From contig NZ_JAFCJI010000001.1 of the NCBI RefSeq assembly GCF_018131105.1, forward strand, positions 124,001 to 188,000: DNA of 64,000 bases, written 5' to 3'. Position numbers and translations under genes: made by a program. Source of the DNA: Bradyrhizobium manausense (lineage in GTDB: Bacteria; Pseudomonadota; Alphaproteobacteria; Rhizobiales; Xanthobacteraceae). The notes beneath the pieces were generated by a model. That model worked only from the letters and a program-made list of their open reading frames with translations. It had not been told where the DNA came from and ran no database searches. Within the stretch, counting starts at the first letter, position 1, and every line of letters begins with the position of its first letter. Shown in pieces: positions 37,002 to 44,807 of the stretch.

Positions 37002-37886
37002 ATGCCGGCGTTGGTTGAAGAAGGGCGCGCGAAGGTCAATCTGAGCCTTCGCGTGGTCGGCCGTCGTGCCGACGGCTATCATGATCTCGAAAGCGTCGTT
37101 GCGTTTGCCGACTGCGCCGACCGGCTCACACTGGAGCCGGGGGGCGAGCTCAGGCTTGCGACCACGGGGCCGCTTGCGGCGGCCTGCGGCGAGACGTCGG
37201 ACAATCTCGTGTTCAAGGCCGCGAAACTGCTGGCTGATGCGGTGCCGAATCTGAAGCTCGGCGCTTTCGCGCTCGAGAAGGTCTTGCCGGTGGCAGCCGG
37301 CATCGGCGGCGGCTCGGCCGATGCGGCCGCGGCGCTGCGTCTGCTCGCGCGCCTCAACGATCTGTCGCTCGATGATTCCAGGCTTCGGGAAGTCGCGCTC
37401 GCGACGGGCGCAGACGTGCCGGTGTGCCTGTTTTCGCGTGCCTGCGACATGACCGGCGTCGGTGAGCAATTGCTGCCGCTGGCGCTGCCGAGCATGCCCT
37501 GCGTGATGGTCAATCCGCGGGTGCCGGTTGCGACCAAGGATGTGTTCAGGGAGTTGGGCCTGCGCAACGGCGAGTTGCTGGTCGGCGCGACCGATGTACT
37601 TGAGGCTCCGGCCTGGCCGGAGCTGGGCGGGTCGATTTCCGATTGGGTCGAGGTTCTCGAAACCGTCGCCAACGATCTCGAGGCCCCTGCGCTACGCATC
37701 GAGCCCGTGATCGGTGACGTGCTGAGCGCCTTGCGCGACTCCGCCGGCGTCAAGCTGGCGCGCATGTCCGGTTCGGGCGCGACGTGCTTTGCGATCCATG
37801 GCACGGCTAACGATGCGAACGCCTCCGCGGAGAAGATTCGGCGCGACCACCCCGGCTGGTGGGTGCATGCGGGGACGTTGAGCTAA
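37002..37886 (+). CDS. ispE: 4-diphosphocytidyl-2-C-methyl-D-erythritol kinase IspE
   Basis: 294 residues of the GHMP kinase family. The N-terminal motif is AKVNLSLRVVGRRADGYH, the ATP loop is LPVAAGIGGGSADAAAALRLL and the C-terminal motif is MSGSGATCFAIH. It phosphorylates CDP-methylerythritol in the MEP pathway for isoprenoids. The polyprenyl synthase at 42468 uses the products. The stop overlaps the stop of the convergent alpha/beta hydrolase by 4 nt. Confidence 0.96.
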   Translation: MPALVEEGRAKVNLSLRVVGRRADGYHDLESVVAFADCADRLTLEPGGELRLATTGPLAAACGETSDNLVFKAAKLLADAVPNLKLGAFALEKVLPVAAGIGGGSADAAAALRLLARLNDLSLDDSRLREVALATGADVPVCLFSRACDMTGVGEQLLPLALPSMPCVMVNPRVPVATKDVFRELGLRNGELLVGATDVLEAPAWPELGGSISDWVEVLETVANDLEAPALRIEPVIGDVLSALRDSAGVKLARMSGSGATCFAIHGTANDANASAEKIRRDHPGWWVHAGTLS

Positions 37887-38788
37887 ACGCCCTCTTCCTC
37901 GGCCAGCCCGAGAAACTGGCGGATCTCATCCAGCACCTCTTGTGGCTTGTCGTGTTGCAGCCAGTGTCCGGCGCCGGCGATGGTCTCGATGCGTGCCTGC
38001 TGGAAGTAACGCTCCAGGCCCGCTGACCGGGCGCCGGCGAGAAAGCTTTCGCCGGCATTGAGCAGCAGCGTCGGGCAGGCGATACGCGACCACAGCGCAA
38101 CGTGATCGTCCGGCCAGAGCCGGTGCGGCGCTGAGGCGCGCTGATAGGGATCGAACTTCCAGCTATAGGTGCCGTCCTCGTTCTGCCGCGCACCGTGCGT
38201 GGCGAGGTGCAGCGCGAGGTCGCGGGTGAGGCGCTTGTTGTGAAGCACCATCTGCGCGGCTGCCTCCGCGAGGGTTGCGTACCGGCGCGGCGTGCGGTCG
38301 TGCAGCCGGTCGAGCTGGCTGACCCATTTGCCGATGCGTTCGTGCGTCGGTGGCTTCGGCGAATCCGGTAGCATCGTCACGCCGTCGAGCACGACAAGCT
38401 TCGAGACCTGCTCGGGGAATGACCCGGAAAAGATCAGGCTGACCATGCCGCCCATCGAATGGCCGATGAGAGTCACCTGGGGCGCTGCGATGCTGCGGAC
38501 GAGCTGGGCGAGATCGTAGACATACTCGGTCAGCGCGTAGCTGCCGCCCTTGGTCCAGTCGGAATCGCCGTGGCCGCGCAAATCGGGCGCGATCACATGA
38601 AAATGCGGTTGCAGCGAGCCGGCGATGGCATCCCAGCTCCGGCAATGATCGCGACCGCCGTGGACCAGGAGAAGCGGCGGCGCTCCTTCATTACCCCAGT
38701 CGGCATAATGCAGCCGCAGGCCGTGGGACTCGTAATAGCGACTTTGCGGGGCAAGCATCGGGCCGCGATCCTTCGAATTGCCGGACAT
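37883..38788 (-). CDS. Alpha/beta hydrolase
   Basis: About 301 residues. The nucleophile elbow is GHSMGG, the oxyanion-hole segment is LLVHGGRDHCRSWD, and the catalytic His is in GAGHWLQHDKP. This is a normal single-domain alpha/beta hydrolase (esterase, dehalogenase or MhpC-like). The substrate is unknown. The start may be 38788 (MSGNS) or 38758 (MLAPQS); the second has GAAGGA 10 nt upstream. It overlaps ispE tail to tail. Confidence 0.88.
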   Translation of the reverse strand: MSGNSKDRGPMLAPQSRYYESHGLRLHYADWGNEGAPPLLLVHGGRDHCRSWDAIAGSLQPHFHVIAPDLRGHGDSDWTKGGSYALTEYVYDLAQLVRSIAAPQVTLIGHSMGGMVSLIFSGSFPEQVSKLVVLDGVTMLPDSPKPPTHERIGKWVSQLDRLHDRTPRRYATLAEAAAQMVLHNKRLTRDLALHLATHGARQNEDGTYSWKFDPYQRASAPHRLWPDDHVALWSRIACPTLLLNAGESFLAGARSAGLERYFQQARIETIAGAGHWLQHDKPQEVLDEIRQFLGLAEEEGV

Positions 38789-39244
38789 GACGACGGCAGG
38801 ACTGAAGTAGCCTGCTGCCGGCCATTCCACAAGCAAGCGCGGAGATCAAGGGCGCCCCGGCGAGCTGGTGCTGGCTGCAGGGCGGCGCATGGCGACGCGC
38901 CGGCGCTTTCGGGTCTTGCGCGTCTTCATGTCGTGACGGCGATGCGCCGTGCGCGACAACGATCTTGCCAGGAGGTGATAACGCGACCAGGACATCATCC
39001 GCATTGGACTCTCCATCGCAATGTCAATGGGTGAGCCGCGAGCGATGAGCCGTTCGAATTACGCGCCTTACATCTTGGTCATGACGGCTCGGAAAGTTTT
39101 CCGGGGCGACCGCGACAATGTCGCGCCTACGCCGTCATTGCGCGCGATCGACTCATCGACATCGTTCATCGGTATTAAAACTGCGTAAGGCGCCGAACGC
39201 GTTTCGCTCCCATCGCCTCCAACTGATGCTAGGAGGTGAACATC
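38789..39244. other. 456-bp region with only a doubtful small ORF
   Basis: Between the hydrolase start and the small secreted protein gene. It contains one possible arginine-rich 52-codon ORF on the minus strand (38846-39004). The last 150 bp should hold the promoter of the secreted protein gene, which has a perfect ribosome binding site. Confidence 0.5.
38846..39004 (-). CDS. Possible arginine-rich 52-residue peptide
   Basis: An ATG at 39004 has GGAGAG about 4-8 nt upstream and opens a 52-codon frame. The product is rich in Arg, Lys and His (DMKTRKTRKRRRVAMRR core) without membrane segments. It is not recognised. High GC makes chance ORFs common, so codon evidence is weak. If real, a nucleic acid-binding role would fit the charge. 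Confidence 0.3.
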   Translation of the reverse strand: MRMMSWSRYHLLARSLSRTAHRRHDMKTRKTRKRRRVAMRRPAASTSSPGRP

Positions 39245-39490
39245 ATGAAGCTTGTATCTGCACTGATCGGCGTTGCCACACTTGGCGGCGTCGCACTCTC
39301 GAACGGGGCTGCGTCAGCAGCGCCGATCGAGGTGCCGGCCGGCTATGTCTGCAATGAATGGGGCCATTGCTGGCAGCGCCATTACGCCGGCGGCTACTAC
39401 CACCCGCATTATTGGGGTGGTTACGGCTGGCACCATCATTGGGACGACGGCTGGCGCTGGCGCCGTTGGCATCACTGGCGCCACTGGTGA
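39245..39490 (+). CDS. Small secreted His/Trp-rich protein
   Basis: 81 residues. A signal peptide (MKLVSALIGVATLGG... to ASAAP, about 24 residues) is followed by a short mature chain of about 57 residues with roughly 9 Trp and 12 His, in repeats such as HHHWDDGWRWRRWHHWRHW and many Gly/Tyr. A perfect Shine-Dalgarno AGGAGGTGA ends 4 nt before the ATG at 39245. A strong terminator follows at 39500. Such proteins are widespread in Bradyrhizobium and are not characterised; metal binding is a guess from the histidines. Confidence 0.82.
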   Translation: MKLVSALIGVATLGGVALSNGAASAAPIEVPAGYVCNEWGHCWQRHYAGGYYHPHYWGGYGWHHHWDDGWRWRRWHHWRHW

Positions 39491-39499
39491 AATCAAGGA

Positions 39500-39521
39500 A
39501 AGGGGCTTCGGCCCCTTTTTT
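39500..39521 (+). terminator. Rho-independent terminator of the small secreted protein gene
   Basis: AAGGGGC / GCCCCTT stem with a TTCG tetraloop followed by TTTT, starting 10 nt after the stop codon. The TTCG loop and T-run make it a strong intrinsic terminator. Confidence 0.9.
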
Positions 39522-39538
39522 GACATGAACGACGCGCG

Positions 39539-40171
39539 CTACCCCTGCACCGGCCGCCGCGCCAGCGCGAGCGAGAGGCCGAGGCCTGCGATGAAGACAC
39601 CGGAGCCTTGCGTGAGGCGGCGCATCAGAAGCGGTCGTCCGATCAGCTGCGTCCGCGTTGCCGACGCCATCAGCACCACCGCGACATCGGCCAGCGTGTT
39701 CAGCGTCACGGAGATGGCGCCAAAGAGCATGAATTGCAGCGTAGGGCTCGCCCCCGCAGGATCGAGGAATTGCGGAATGAAGGCGAGGAAGAATGCCGCA
39801 GTCTTCGGGTTCAACGCCTCGACCAGCACGCCGTCGCGGAATGCGCTGGCGTCGCCGACGGGTTCGCTCTCGAGTGATAGCGTCCGGCCGGCACTGCGAA
39901 AGGTCTTGATGCCGAGCCAGACGAGATACAGCGCGCCGACGAATTTGACGGCCGCAAACAGTTCCGCACTAGCCAGGATGATCGCGGAGATGCCGAGGCT
40001 GCCCGCGACCACGTGGACCAAGCCGCCCAGCGCCGTTCCCGCGGTCGATGCAAAGCCGCTGGCGCGCCCCTCCGACAAGGTTCGCGCCGCGACGTAGAAG
40101 ATGCCGGGGCCGGGGACGGTGGCAATGATGAGAGCTGCGCCGAGGAACAGCCAGAAATTCGTGTCCATCAT
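39539..40171 (-). CDS. LysE/RhtB family amino acid exporter
   Basis: About 210 residues with six predicted membrane helices. The N-terminus ALIIATVPGPGIFYVAARTLSEGR carries the conserved PGP motif of LysE translocators, and ALNPKTAAFFLAFIPQFLDP is the second family motif. It exports amino acids or related compounds; the substrate is unknown. Starts at 40171 and 40168 are both ATG and either is possible. Confidence 0.92.
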   Translation of the reverse strand: MMDTNFWLFLGAALIIATVPGPGIFYVAARTLSEGRASGFASTAGTALGGLVHVVAGSLGISAIILASAELFAAVKFVGALYLVWLGIKTFRSAGRTLSLESEPVGDASAFRDGVLVEALNPKTAAFFLAFIPQFLDPAGASPTLQFMLFGAISVTLNTLADVAVVLMASATRTQLIGRPLLMRRLTQGSGVFIAGLGLSLALARRPVQG

Positions 40172-40215
40172 CCTGTTTTCGTAGCGCGGTGCGCCGCGAT
40201 TGCAAGGCCGGTCGT

Positions 40216-41478
40216 TCAGCCCATGCGGCGGAAGATCGCACTGGCATTCACGCCACCGAAGCCGAAGCCGTTCGAGATCGCATGCTGCATCGGCATGGGC
40301 CGCGCGCTGCCTGCGACAATGTCGATACCATCGGCGCTCGCGTCTGGGTTTTCGAAGTTGAGCGTCGGCGGCGCGACCTGGTCGCGCAGCGCGAGCACCG
40401 TGAAGATCGCTTCCAGCCCGCCGGCAGCGCCAAGCAGATGCCCGGTGGCCGATTTGGTCGCGCTGACCGCGATGGACTTGTTGCGGCCGAACAGCGCTCC
40501 GATGGCGCCGAGCTCGCTCTCGTCGCCAGCCGGAGTCGAGGTTGCATGCGCGTTGAGGTGCTGCAAATCAGCGGGAGCAAGGTTCGCCTGTCGTAACGCG
40601 ATCTCCATGGCGCGGCGGGCACCATCGCCGTCGGGCGGTCCCGACGTCATGTGATAGGCATCCGCCGTCGTGCCGTAACCAACGATCTCTGCGATCGGAG
40701 TCGCGCCACGCGCGAGCGCATGTTCCAACTCCTCGACTACCAGAATGCCGGCGCCTTCGCCCATGACAAAGCCGTCGCGGTGGCGATCGAACGGGCGAGA
40801 GGCGCGGGCGGGTTCGTCGTTGAAGCCGCTCGACAGCGCCCGCGCCGCGGCAAAGCCGCCGAGGCTGACGAGATCGATGCACGCCTCGGCGCCGCCGCAG
40901 ATCGCGACGTCGGCCTCGCTCGCGCGGATCATGCGCGCGGCGTCGCCAATCGCCTGTACGCCGGCGGCACAGGCCGTGACCGGCGTGCCCAGTGCGCCCT
41001 TGTAACCGTATTTGATGGAGACGTGGCCGGCCGCAAGATTGGCGAGGAACGAGGGGATCGTGAACGGCGACAGCCGGCGCGGTCCGCGCTGCTCGGTGAT
41101 GCGCACGGCCTCCGCCATGGCCGGGAAACCACCGACGCCGGAGCCGATGATCGTCGCGGTCCGTTCCTGCGATGCCGCATCCTGGGGCGCCCATTTAGCC
41201 TGTGCGACGGCCTCTGCGGTGGCGAGCAATGCGAACAGGATGAAGCGGTCCATCTTGCGCTGATCTTTTGGCGCAGCGGCCTCCGCCGGGTCGAAGCCGC
41301 CATCGGCGTCATCGGCCTTGTCCGGCACGAGGCCGGCGATACGCGCAGGCAAGGCCTGCGCCCATTGGGGCAGTGGGCGCAGTCCGCTTTGACCGAAGAG
41401 CAGCCGGCGCCAGGACGTCTCGACACCACAGCCGAGCGGCGACACCGCGCCCATTCCCGTCACGACGATACGACGCAT
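40216..41478 (-). CDS. Beta-ketoacyl-ACP synthase II (FabF-like)
   Basis: 420 residues of the KAS II fold. The catalytic triad is Cys in VTACAAGVQ, His in LNAHATSTPAGD and His in KSATGHLLGAAGG, with the C-terminal NGFGFGGVNAS. It elongates acyl-ACP chains. No other fatty acid genes are close, and it is likely a second, specialised copy. Its start lies 1 nt after the HxlR gene stop, so the two are co-transcribed and probably co-regulated. Confidence 0.9.
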   Translation of the reverse strand: MRRIVVTGMGAVSPLGCGVETSWRRLLFGQSGLRPLPQWAQALPARIAGLVPDKADDADGGFDPAEAAAPKDQRKMDRFILFALLATAEAVAQAKWAPQDAASQERTATIIGSGVGGFPAMAEAVRITEQRGPRRLSPFTIPSFLANLAAGHVSIKYGYKGALGTPVTACAAGVQAIGDAARMIRASEADVAICGGAEACIDLVSLGGFAAARALSSGFNDEPARASRPFDRHRDGFVMGEGAGILVVEELEHALARGATPIAEIVGYGTTADAYHMTSGPPDGDGARRAMEIALRQANLAPADLQHLNAHATSTPAGDESELGAIGALFGRNKSIAVSATKSATGHLLGAAGGLEAIFTVLALRDQVAPPTLNFENPDASADGIDIVAGSARPMPMQHAISNGFGFGGVNASAIFRRMG

Positions 41479-41479
41479 G

Positions 41480-41995
41480 TCAGTCTCCCGCCGGCGCGAC
41501 GGCCGGGTTCATGGCTTTGAGCGAGGTCAGGCGCCGCCGCATCAGACGGCTCGCGCCGGGGCCGGCGATCACCACCGCATTGGCGAGCGTGATCGGCTGC
41601 CGATCGGAGGCATCGACCACGACCGGATCGAGCGGACGACGATCGTCCCGGTTCGCCAGCAGGATGGCTTCGCCCTTCGGTGCGAGATGCTTGTTGCCCC
41701 AGGCGAGCAGCGTGGCGATCACGGGGAAGAAGTCGCGTGCCTTGTCCGTCAGCACATATTCGAAGCGCGGCGGCCGCTCGTTGTAGCGACGCCGAATGAA
41801 CATGCCGGACTTGGTGAGATGGGCCAGGCGGCGCGAGAGGATGTTCGGCGCAATGGAGAGATTGCGCTCGAACTCGTCAAACCGGCTCGAGCCCTGAAAC
41901 GCATCGCGCAGAATCAATATGCTCCACCACTCGCCGACGGTCTCTACGGCGCGGCCGACCGGGCATTCCAGGATCGAGGGAGATTTGGGCTGCAT
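41480..41995 (-). CDS. HxlR-family transcriptional regulator
   Basis: 171 residues. The winged helix covers residues about 10-100 with the HxlR signature CPVGRAVETVGEWWSILILRDAF and Asn-Ile-Leu-Ser-Arg-Arg recognition helix. The first Cys (residue 11) is typical of redox- or electrophile-sensing HxlR proteins. The C-terminal 65 residues are an added domain. It heads an operon with the FabF-like gene, which is presumably its target. Confidence 0.9.
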   Translation of the reverse strand: MQPKSPSILECPVGRAVETVGEWWSILILRDAFQGSSRFDEFERNLSIAPNILSRRLAHLTKSGMFIRRRYNERPPRFEYVLTDKARDFFPVIATLLAWGNKHLAPKGEAILLANRDDRRPLDPVVVDASDRQPITLANAVVIAGPGASRLMRRRLTSLKAMNPAVAPAGD

Positions 41996-42175
41996 GGAGC
42001 AAAGGTAGGAGAGTAACTTGCAAAATGCAAGCTACTAGGCGGATGGGGCTGATGTGGGTGGGAGAGTTAGTGAAGAGTCCGAGGCTGGAGTTATGACGAG
42101 AGTTGTGGCGGTGATCAAAGCCGCCGCAGCTATTTCAAATGTGAGCCTTTGAATGATGTCGGCGCGTCACACTCG

Positions 42176-42252
42176 GTCATTGCGAGCGCGGCGAAGCAAT
42201 CCAAACTGTTTCGCGGAGGGATGCTGGATTGCTTCGCTGCGCTCGCAATGAC
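42176..42252. repeat. Extragenic palindromic repeat (GTCATTGCGAG...CTCGCAATGAC type)
   Basis: 77 bp with perfect outer arms GTCATTGCGAGCG / CGCTCGCAATGAC and inner GAAGCAATCCA / TGGATTGCTTC. The same element is at 53338-53419. Confidence 0.85.
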
Positions 42253-42285
42253 GATGAGGAGGCAGTTGGGACCTAACTCACCGCT

Positions 42286-42424
42286 GTCGTCCCGGCGAAG
42301 GCCGGGACCCATAACCATAGGGATTAGATTGGCGAAGATTGGTCGCTATCAGTCTTCCCACGATACTGACAGCGTCGCCTCTCGACGGATCAAGCACTAT
42401 CGGTCCCGGCCTTCGCCTGGACGA
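42286..42424. repeat. Long inverted repeat (GTCGTCCCGGCGAAGGCC...)
   Basis: The left end TCGTCCCGGCGAAGGCCGGG and the right end CCCGGCCTTCGCCTGGACGA are inverted copies about 90 bp apart. It lies next to the preceding repeat in a 470-bp gene-free gap. Confidence 0.7.
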
Positions 42425-42467
42425 CACCGAGTAATCGGTATGGCAGCGCACGCGAACCGCGAAAGCC

Positions 42468-43475
42468 TTAATGCGACCGTGCCAGGCAGAACGCCACCAC
42501 CTGCTCCAGCGCGCTCTTCATCGGCGAGGACGGGAACAGCGCCAGCGCGTCGACCGCCATGGCGCCGTAGTGCTGGGCGCGGCTCAGCGTGTCCTCGAGT
42601 GCGCGGTGCTTGTTCATCAGGCCGATGGCGTGATCGAGGTCGGTGTCGTCGATCTCGCCGCGCTCGAGTGCGCGGATCCAGAAGGCGCGTTCGGTGTCGT
42701 TGCCGCGGCGAAACGCGAGCACGACTGGCAGCGTGATCTTGCCCTCGCGGAAATCGTCGCCGGTGTTCTTGCCGAGCTTTGCGCTCTTGCCGCCATAGTC
42801 GAGCACGTCGTCGACGAGCTGGAAGGCGATGCCGAGATTCATGCCGACCGAACGGCAGGCGGTCTGCTCCGCCTTCGGGCGGTTGGCGATCACGGGGCCG
42901 ACCTCGCAGGCGGCCGCGAACAGCTCGGCGGTCTTGCCGCGGATCACGGCGAGATATTCGTCCTCGGTGGTTGCGGTGTTCTTGGCAGCGGCAAGTTGCA
43001 TCACCTCGCCTTCGGCGATGGTGGCGGCGGCCGCGGAGAGGATGTCGAGCGCGCGCAGCGAGCCGACCTCGACCATCATGCGGAAGGCCTGGCCCAGCAG
43101 GAAGTCGCCGACCAGCACGCTGGCCTCATTGCCCCAGAGCATGCGCGCCGACAGCTTGCCGCGACGCATCTCGCTCTCGTCGACGACGTCGTCGTGCAGG
43201 AGCGTAGCAGTATGCATGAACTCGACCGAGGCAGCCAGCTTGATGTGGCCGTCGCCGGTGTAGCCCGCCAGGTTGGCCATCGCGAGCGTCAGCATCGGCC
43301 GCAGCCGCTTGCCGCCTGAGGAGATCAGATGGTTGGCGACCTCCGGGATCATGGTCACATCGGATCCGGTCCGCGACAGGATCGTGGCGTTGACGCGCTC
43401 CATGTCACCGGCGACAAGGGCAACCAGCTGTTCGATCGACGCGCCGGGGGTTTCGAAAGGTACGATGACGGCCAC
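42468..43475 (-). CDS. ispB: Polyprenyl (octaprenyl/decaprenyl) diphosphate synthase
   Basis: 335 residues of the trans-prenyltransferase family. The first aspartate motif is LLHDDVVDESEMRRG, the second is QLVDDVLDYGG, and GKRLRP lies near residue 55. It makes the long side chain of ubiquinone (Q-10 in these bacteria) from IPP. The GTG start at 43475 is chosen because GGAGA lies 5 nt upstream and gives MAVIVPF; a TTG start four codons earlier is weaker. It is divergent from the DUF2007 gene. Confidence 0.93.
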   Translation of the reverse strand: MAVIVPFETPGASIEQLVALVAGDMERVNATILSRTGSDVTMIPEVANHLISSGGKRLRPMLTLAMANLAGYTGDGHIKLAASVEFMHTATLLHDDVVDESEMRRGKLSARMLWGNEASVLVGDFLLGQAFRMMVEVGSLRALDILSAAAATIAEGEVMQLAAAKNTATTEDEYLAVIRGKTAELFAAACEVGPVIANRPKAEQTACRSVGMNLGIAFQLVDDVLDYGGKSAKLGKNTGDDFREGKITLPVVLAFRRGNDTERAFWIRALERGEIDDTDLDHAIGLMNKHRALEDTLSRAQHYGAMAVDALALFPSSPMKSALEQVVAFCLARSH

Positions 43476-43603
43476 GCCGGTCTCCAATATTTGCCCCGGA
43501 GGGGCTATTCTGATGGGAAGACAATAGAAACTGGACGGGGATGCGGCAAGGCCTGTGGAACCATTGACATTTGCCCTTAATCCCTTTCAGGCGGGAGGCT
43601 CGT

Positions 43604-43831
43604 TTGCGTGAACTGGTTCGGACCAACGATATCGTGCTGGTGTCGGCGATCGGCGCGCTGCTCGACGGCGCCAACATCCACCATCTGGTGCTGGACCAGA
43701 ACATGAGCATCATCGAAGGCTCGCTTGGCGTCCTGCCGCGGCGAATCCTGGTCCACGAGGACGACGCCATCGAGGCGAGGGCGCTCCTGACCGAGGCTGG
43801 TCTCAGCCACGAATTGCGCGGCGATGATTGA
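43604..43831 (+). CDS. DUF2007 domain protein
   Basis: 75 residues of the DUF2007 (GlnB-like/PII-fold-like) family: MRELVRTNDIVLVSAI at the N-terminus and LPRRILVHEDDAIEARALL near the end. The TTG start at 43604 is set by GGGAGG 5 nt upstream. Function unknown. Its 3' end overlaps the next methyltransferase gene by 8 bp, so the two are translationally coupled. Confidence 0.85.
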   Translation: MRELVRTNDIVLVSAIGALLDGANIHHLVLDQNMSIIEGSLGVLPRRILVHEDDAIEARALLTEAGLSHELRGDD

Positions 43832-44591
43832 CGTCGTCACAGATCTCACCGAGGACGCCTTTCTCGGCGGGCAACTGCGCCTGAGACAGAAGCGATCCGG
43901 CCACCGCGCCGGGCACGACGCCATCCTGCTCGCGGCAGCCACGGACGCTCGCGCAGGTGACCGCGTGGTCGATTTTGGTGCCGGTATCGGTACCGCCGGC
44001 CTGGCGCTCGCCCGGCGTGTTACCGGCATCAACCTCAGCATGGTCGAGATCGATCCGGAACTGGCCGACCTCGCGCGCGCCAATGCGGCGGCGAATGCGA
44101 TCGCGGCCGACGCCATCGTGCTGGACGTCACGGCGGACGCGCAGGCTTTTGCGGCATATGGGCTCGTGCCCGACAGCGCGGACTGCGTGTTGATGAACCC
44201 GCCCTTCAACGACCCCGCGCGACACCGCGGCTCGCCGGATCAGGCGCGCCACACCGCGCACGTGGCGACCGGGGAGACGCTGCATGCCTGGGTGCATGCC
44301 GCGCGGCGCATTCTTCGATCGAACGGCGTGCTGACGTTGATCTGGCGCGCGGATGGCATTGCGGACGTCCTGGCAGCGCTGTCGCGTGGCTTCGGCAGCG
44401 TGTCGGTCCTGCCGGTTCATGGCGAGGCGGGACGGCCTGCGATCCGTGTGCTGGTGCGCGCCATCAAAGGCGGGCGGGCGCCGCTGCGATTGCTGCCGTG
44501 CCTCATGCTCAACGATGAGGCACGCGCGCCCAAAAAAGAGGTCAGGAATATTCTGGAGGGGAGAGCGGTCTTGCCGCTGGCGGAGCCGTGA
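43824..44591 (+). CDS. TrmN6-like tRNA/rRNA adenine methyltransferase
   Basis: 255 residues of the class I SAM fold. DFGAGIGTAGLALA binds SAM and NPPF (in VLMNPPFNDPARHRGS) is the N6-adenine motif. It resembles TrmN6/YfiC, which methylates A37 of tRNA-Val; the exact target here is unproven. It overlaps the DUF2007 gene and faces a 32-codon ORF. Confidence 0.88.
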   Translation: MIDVVTDLTEDAFLGGQLRLRQKRSGHRAGHDAILLAAATDARAGDRVVDFGAGIGTAGLALARRVTGINLSMVEIDPELADLARANAAANAIAADAIVLDVTADAQAFAAYGLVPDSADCVLMNPPFNDPARHRGSPDQARHTAHVATGETLHAWVHAARRILRSNGVLTLIWRADGIADVLAALSRGFGSVSVLPVHGEAGRPAIRVLVRAIKGGRAPLRLLPCLMLNDEARAPKKEVRNILEGRAVLPLAEP

Positions 44592-44595
44592 CAGC

Positions 44596-44694
44596 TTACT
44601 GGGGAAGCGATTCCGACTGCTGCTCCGGCTGGGACGTAAAGCGAATCGCCGTGAAGAGCGCGCCGATCAGCATCAACAGCAGATAGATCTTCAT
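44596..44694 (-). CDS. Predicted 32-residue single-membrane-segment peptide
   Basis: An ATG at 44694 with GGAGG 7 nt upstream opens a 32-codon frame encoding a short hydrophobic segment (YLLLMLIGALFTAI) and a polar tail ending QSESLPQ. It looks like a small membrane protein. It is divergent from the S49 peptidase and converges on the methyltransferase gene. No family is known to me. It is below usual ORF cutoffs. Confidence 0.5.
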   Translation of the reverse strand: MKIYLLLMLIGALFTAIRFTSQPEQQSESLPQ

Positions 44695-44778
44695 GGCATT
44701 TCCTCCGCTGCCCTATTGCAATCTCCCGGCTGGGATTCTGCAAAACACGTTCCAGGCACCAGCAATGACAGTCGCGTG

Positions 44779-44795
44779 ATAAAGAATGATTAACC
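44779..44795 (+). promoter_or_regulatory. Weak CtrA-like box before the S49 peptidase
   Basis: ATAA, 7 nt, TTAAC, then C, lies 13-29 nt upstream of the start. One base differs from TTAA-N7-TTAAC. The close distance to the start codon makes a promoter role uncertain. Confidence 0.3.
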
Positions 44796-44807
44796 AGAGG
44801 TAAGGTC

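Larger units (their letters stand above)
41996..42467. other. 472-bp intergenic region made mostly of palindromic repeats
   Basis: Between the HxlR gene start and the polyprenyl synthase stop. It holds the repeat at 42176-42252 and the arms at 42286-42424. No gene is seen. The first 100 bp after the HxlR start should carry its promoter. Confidence 0.6.

Noticed and set aside
44779..44795. CtrA box upstream of the S49 peptidase as a firm call
   Set aside because: One mismatch and only 13 nt from the start codon; kept only as a weak feature.
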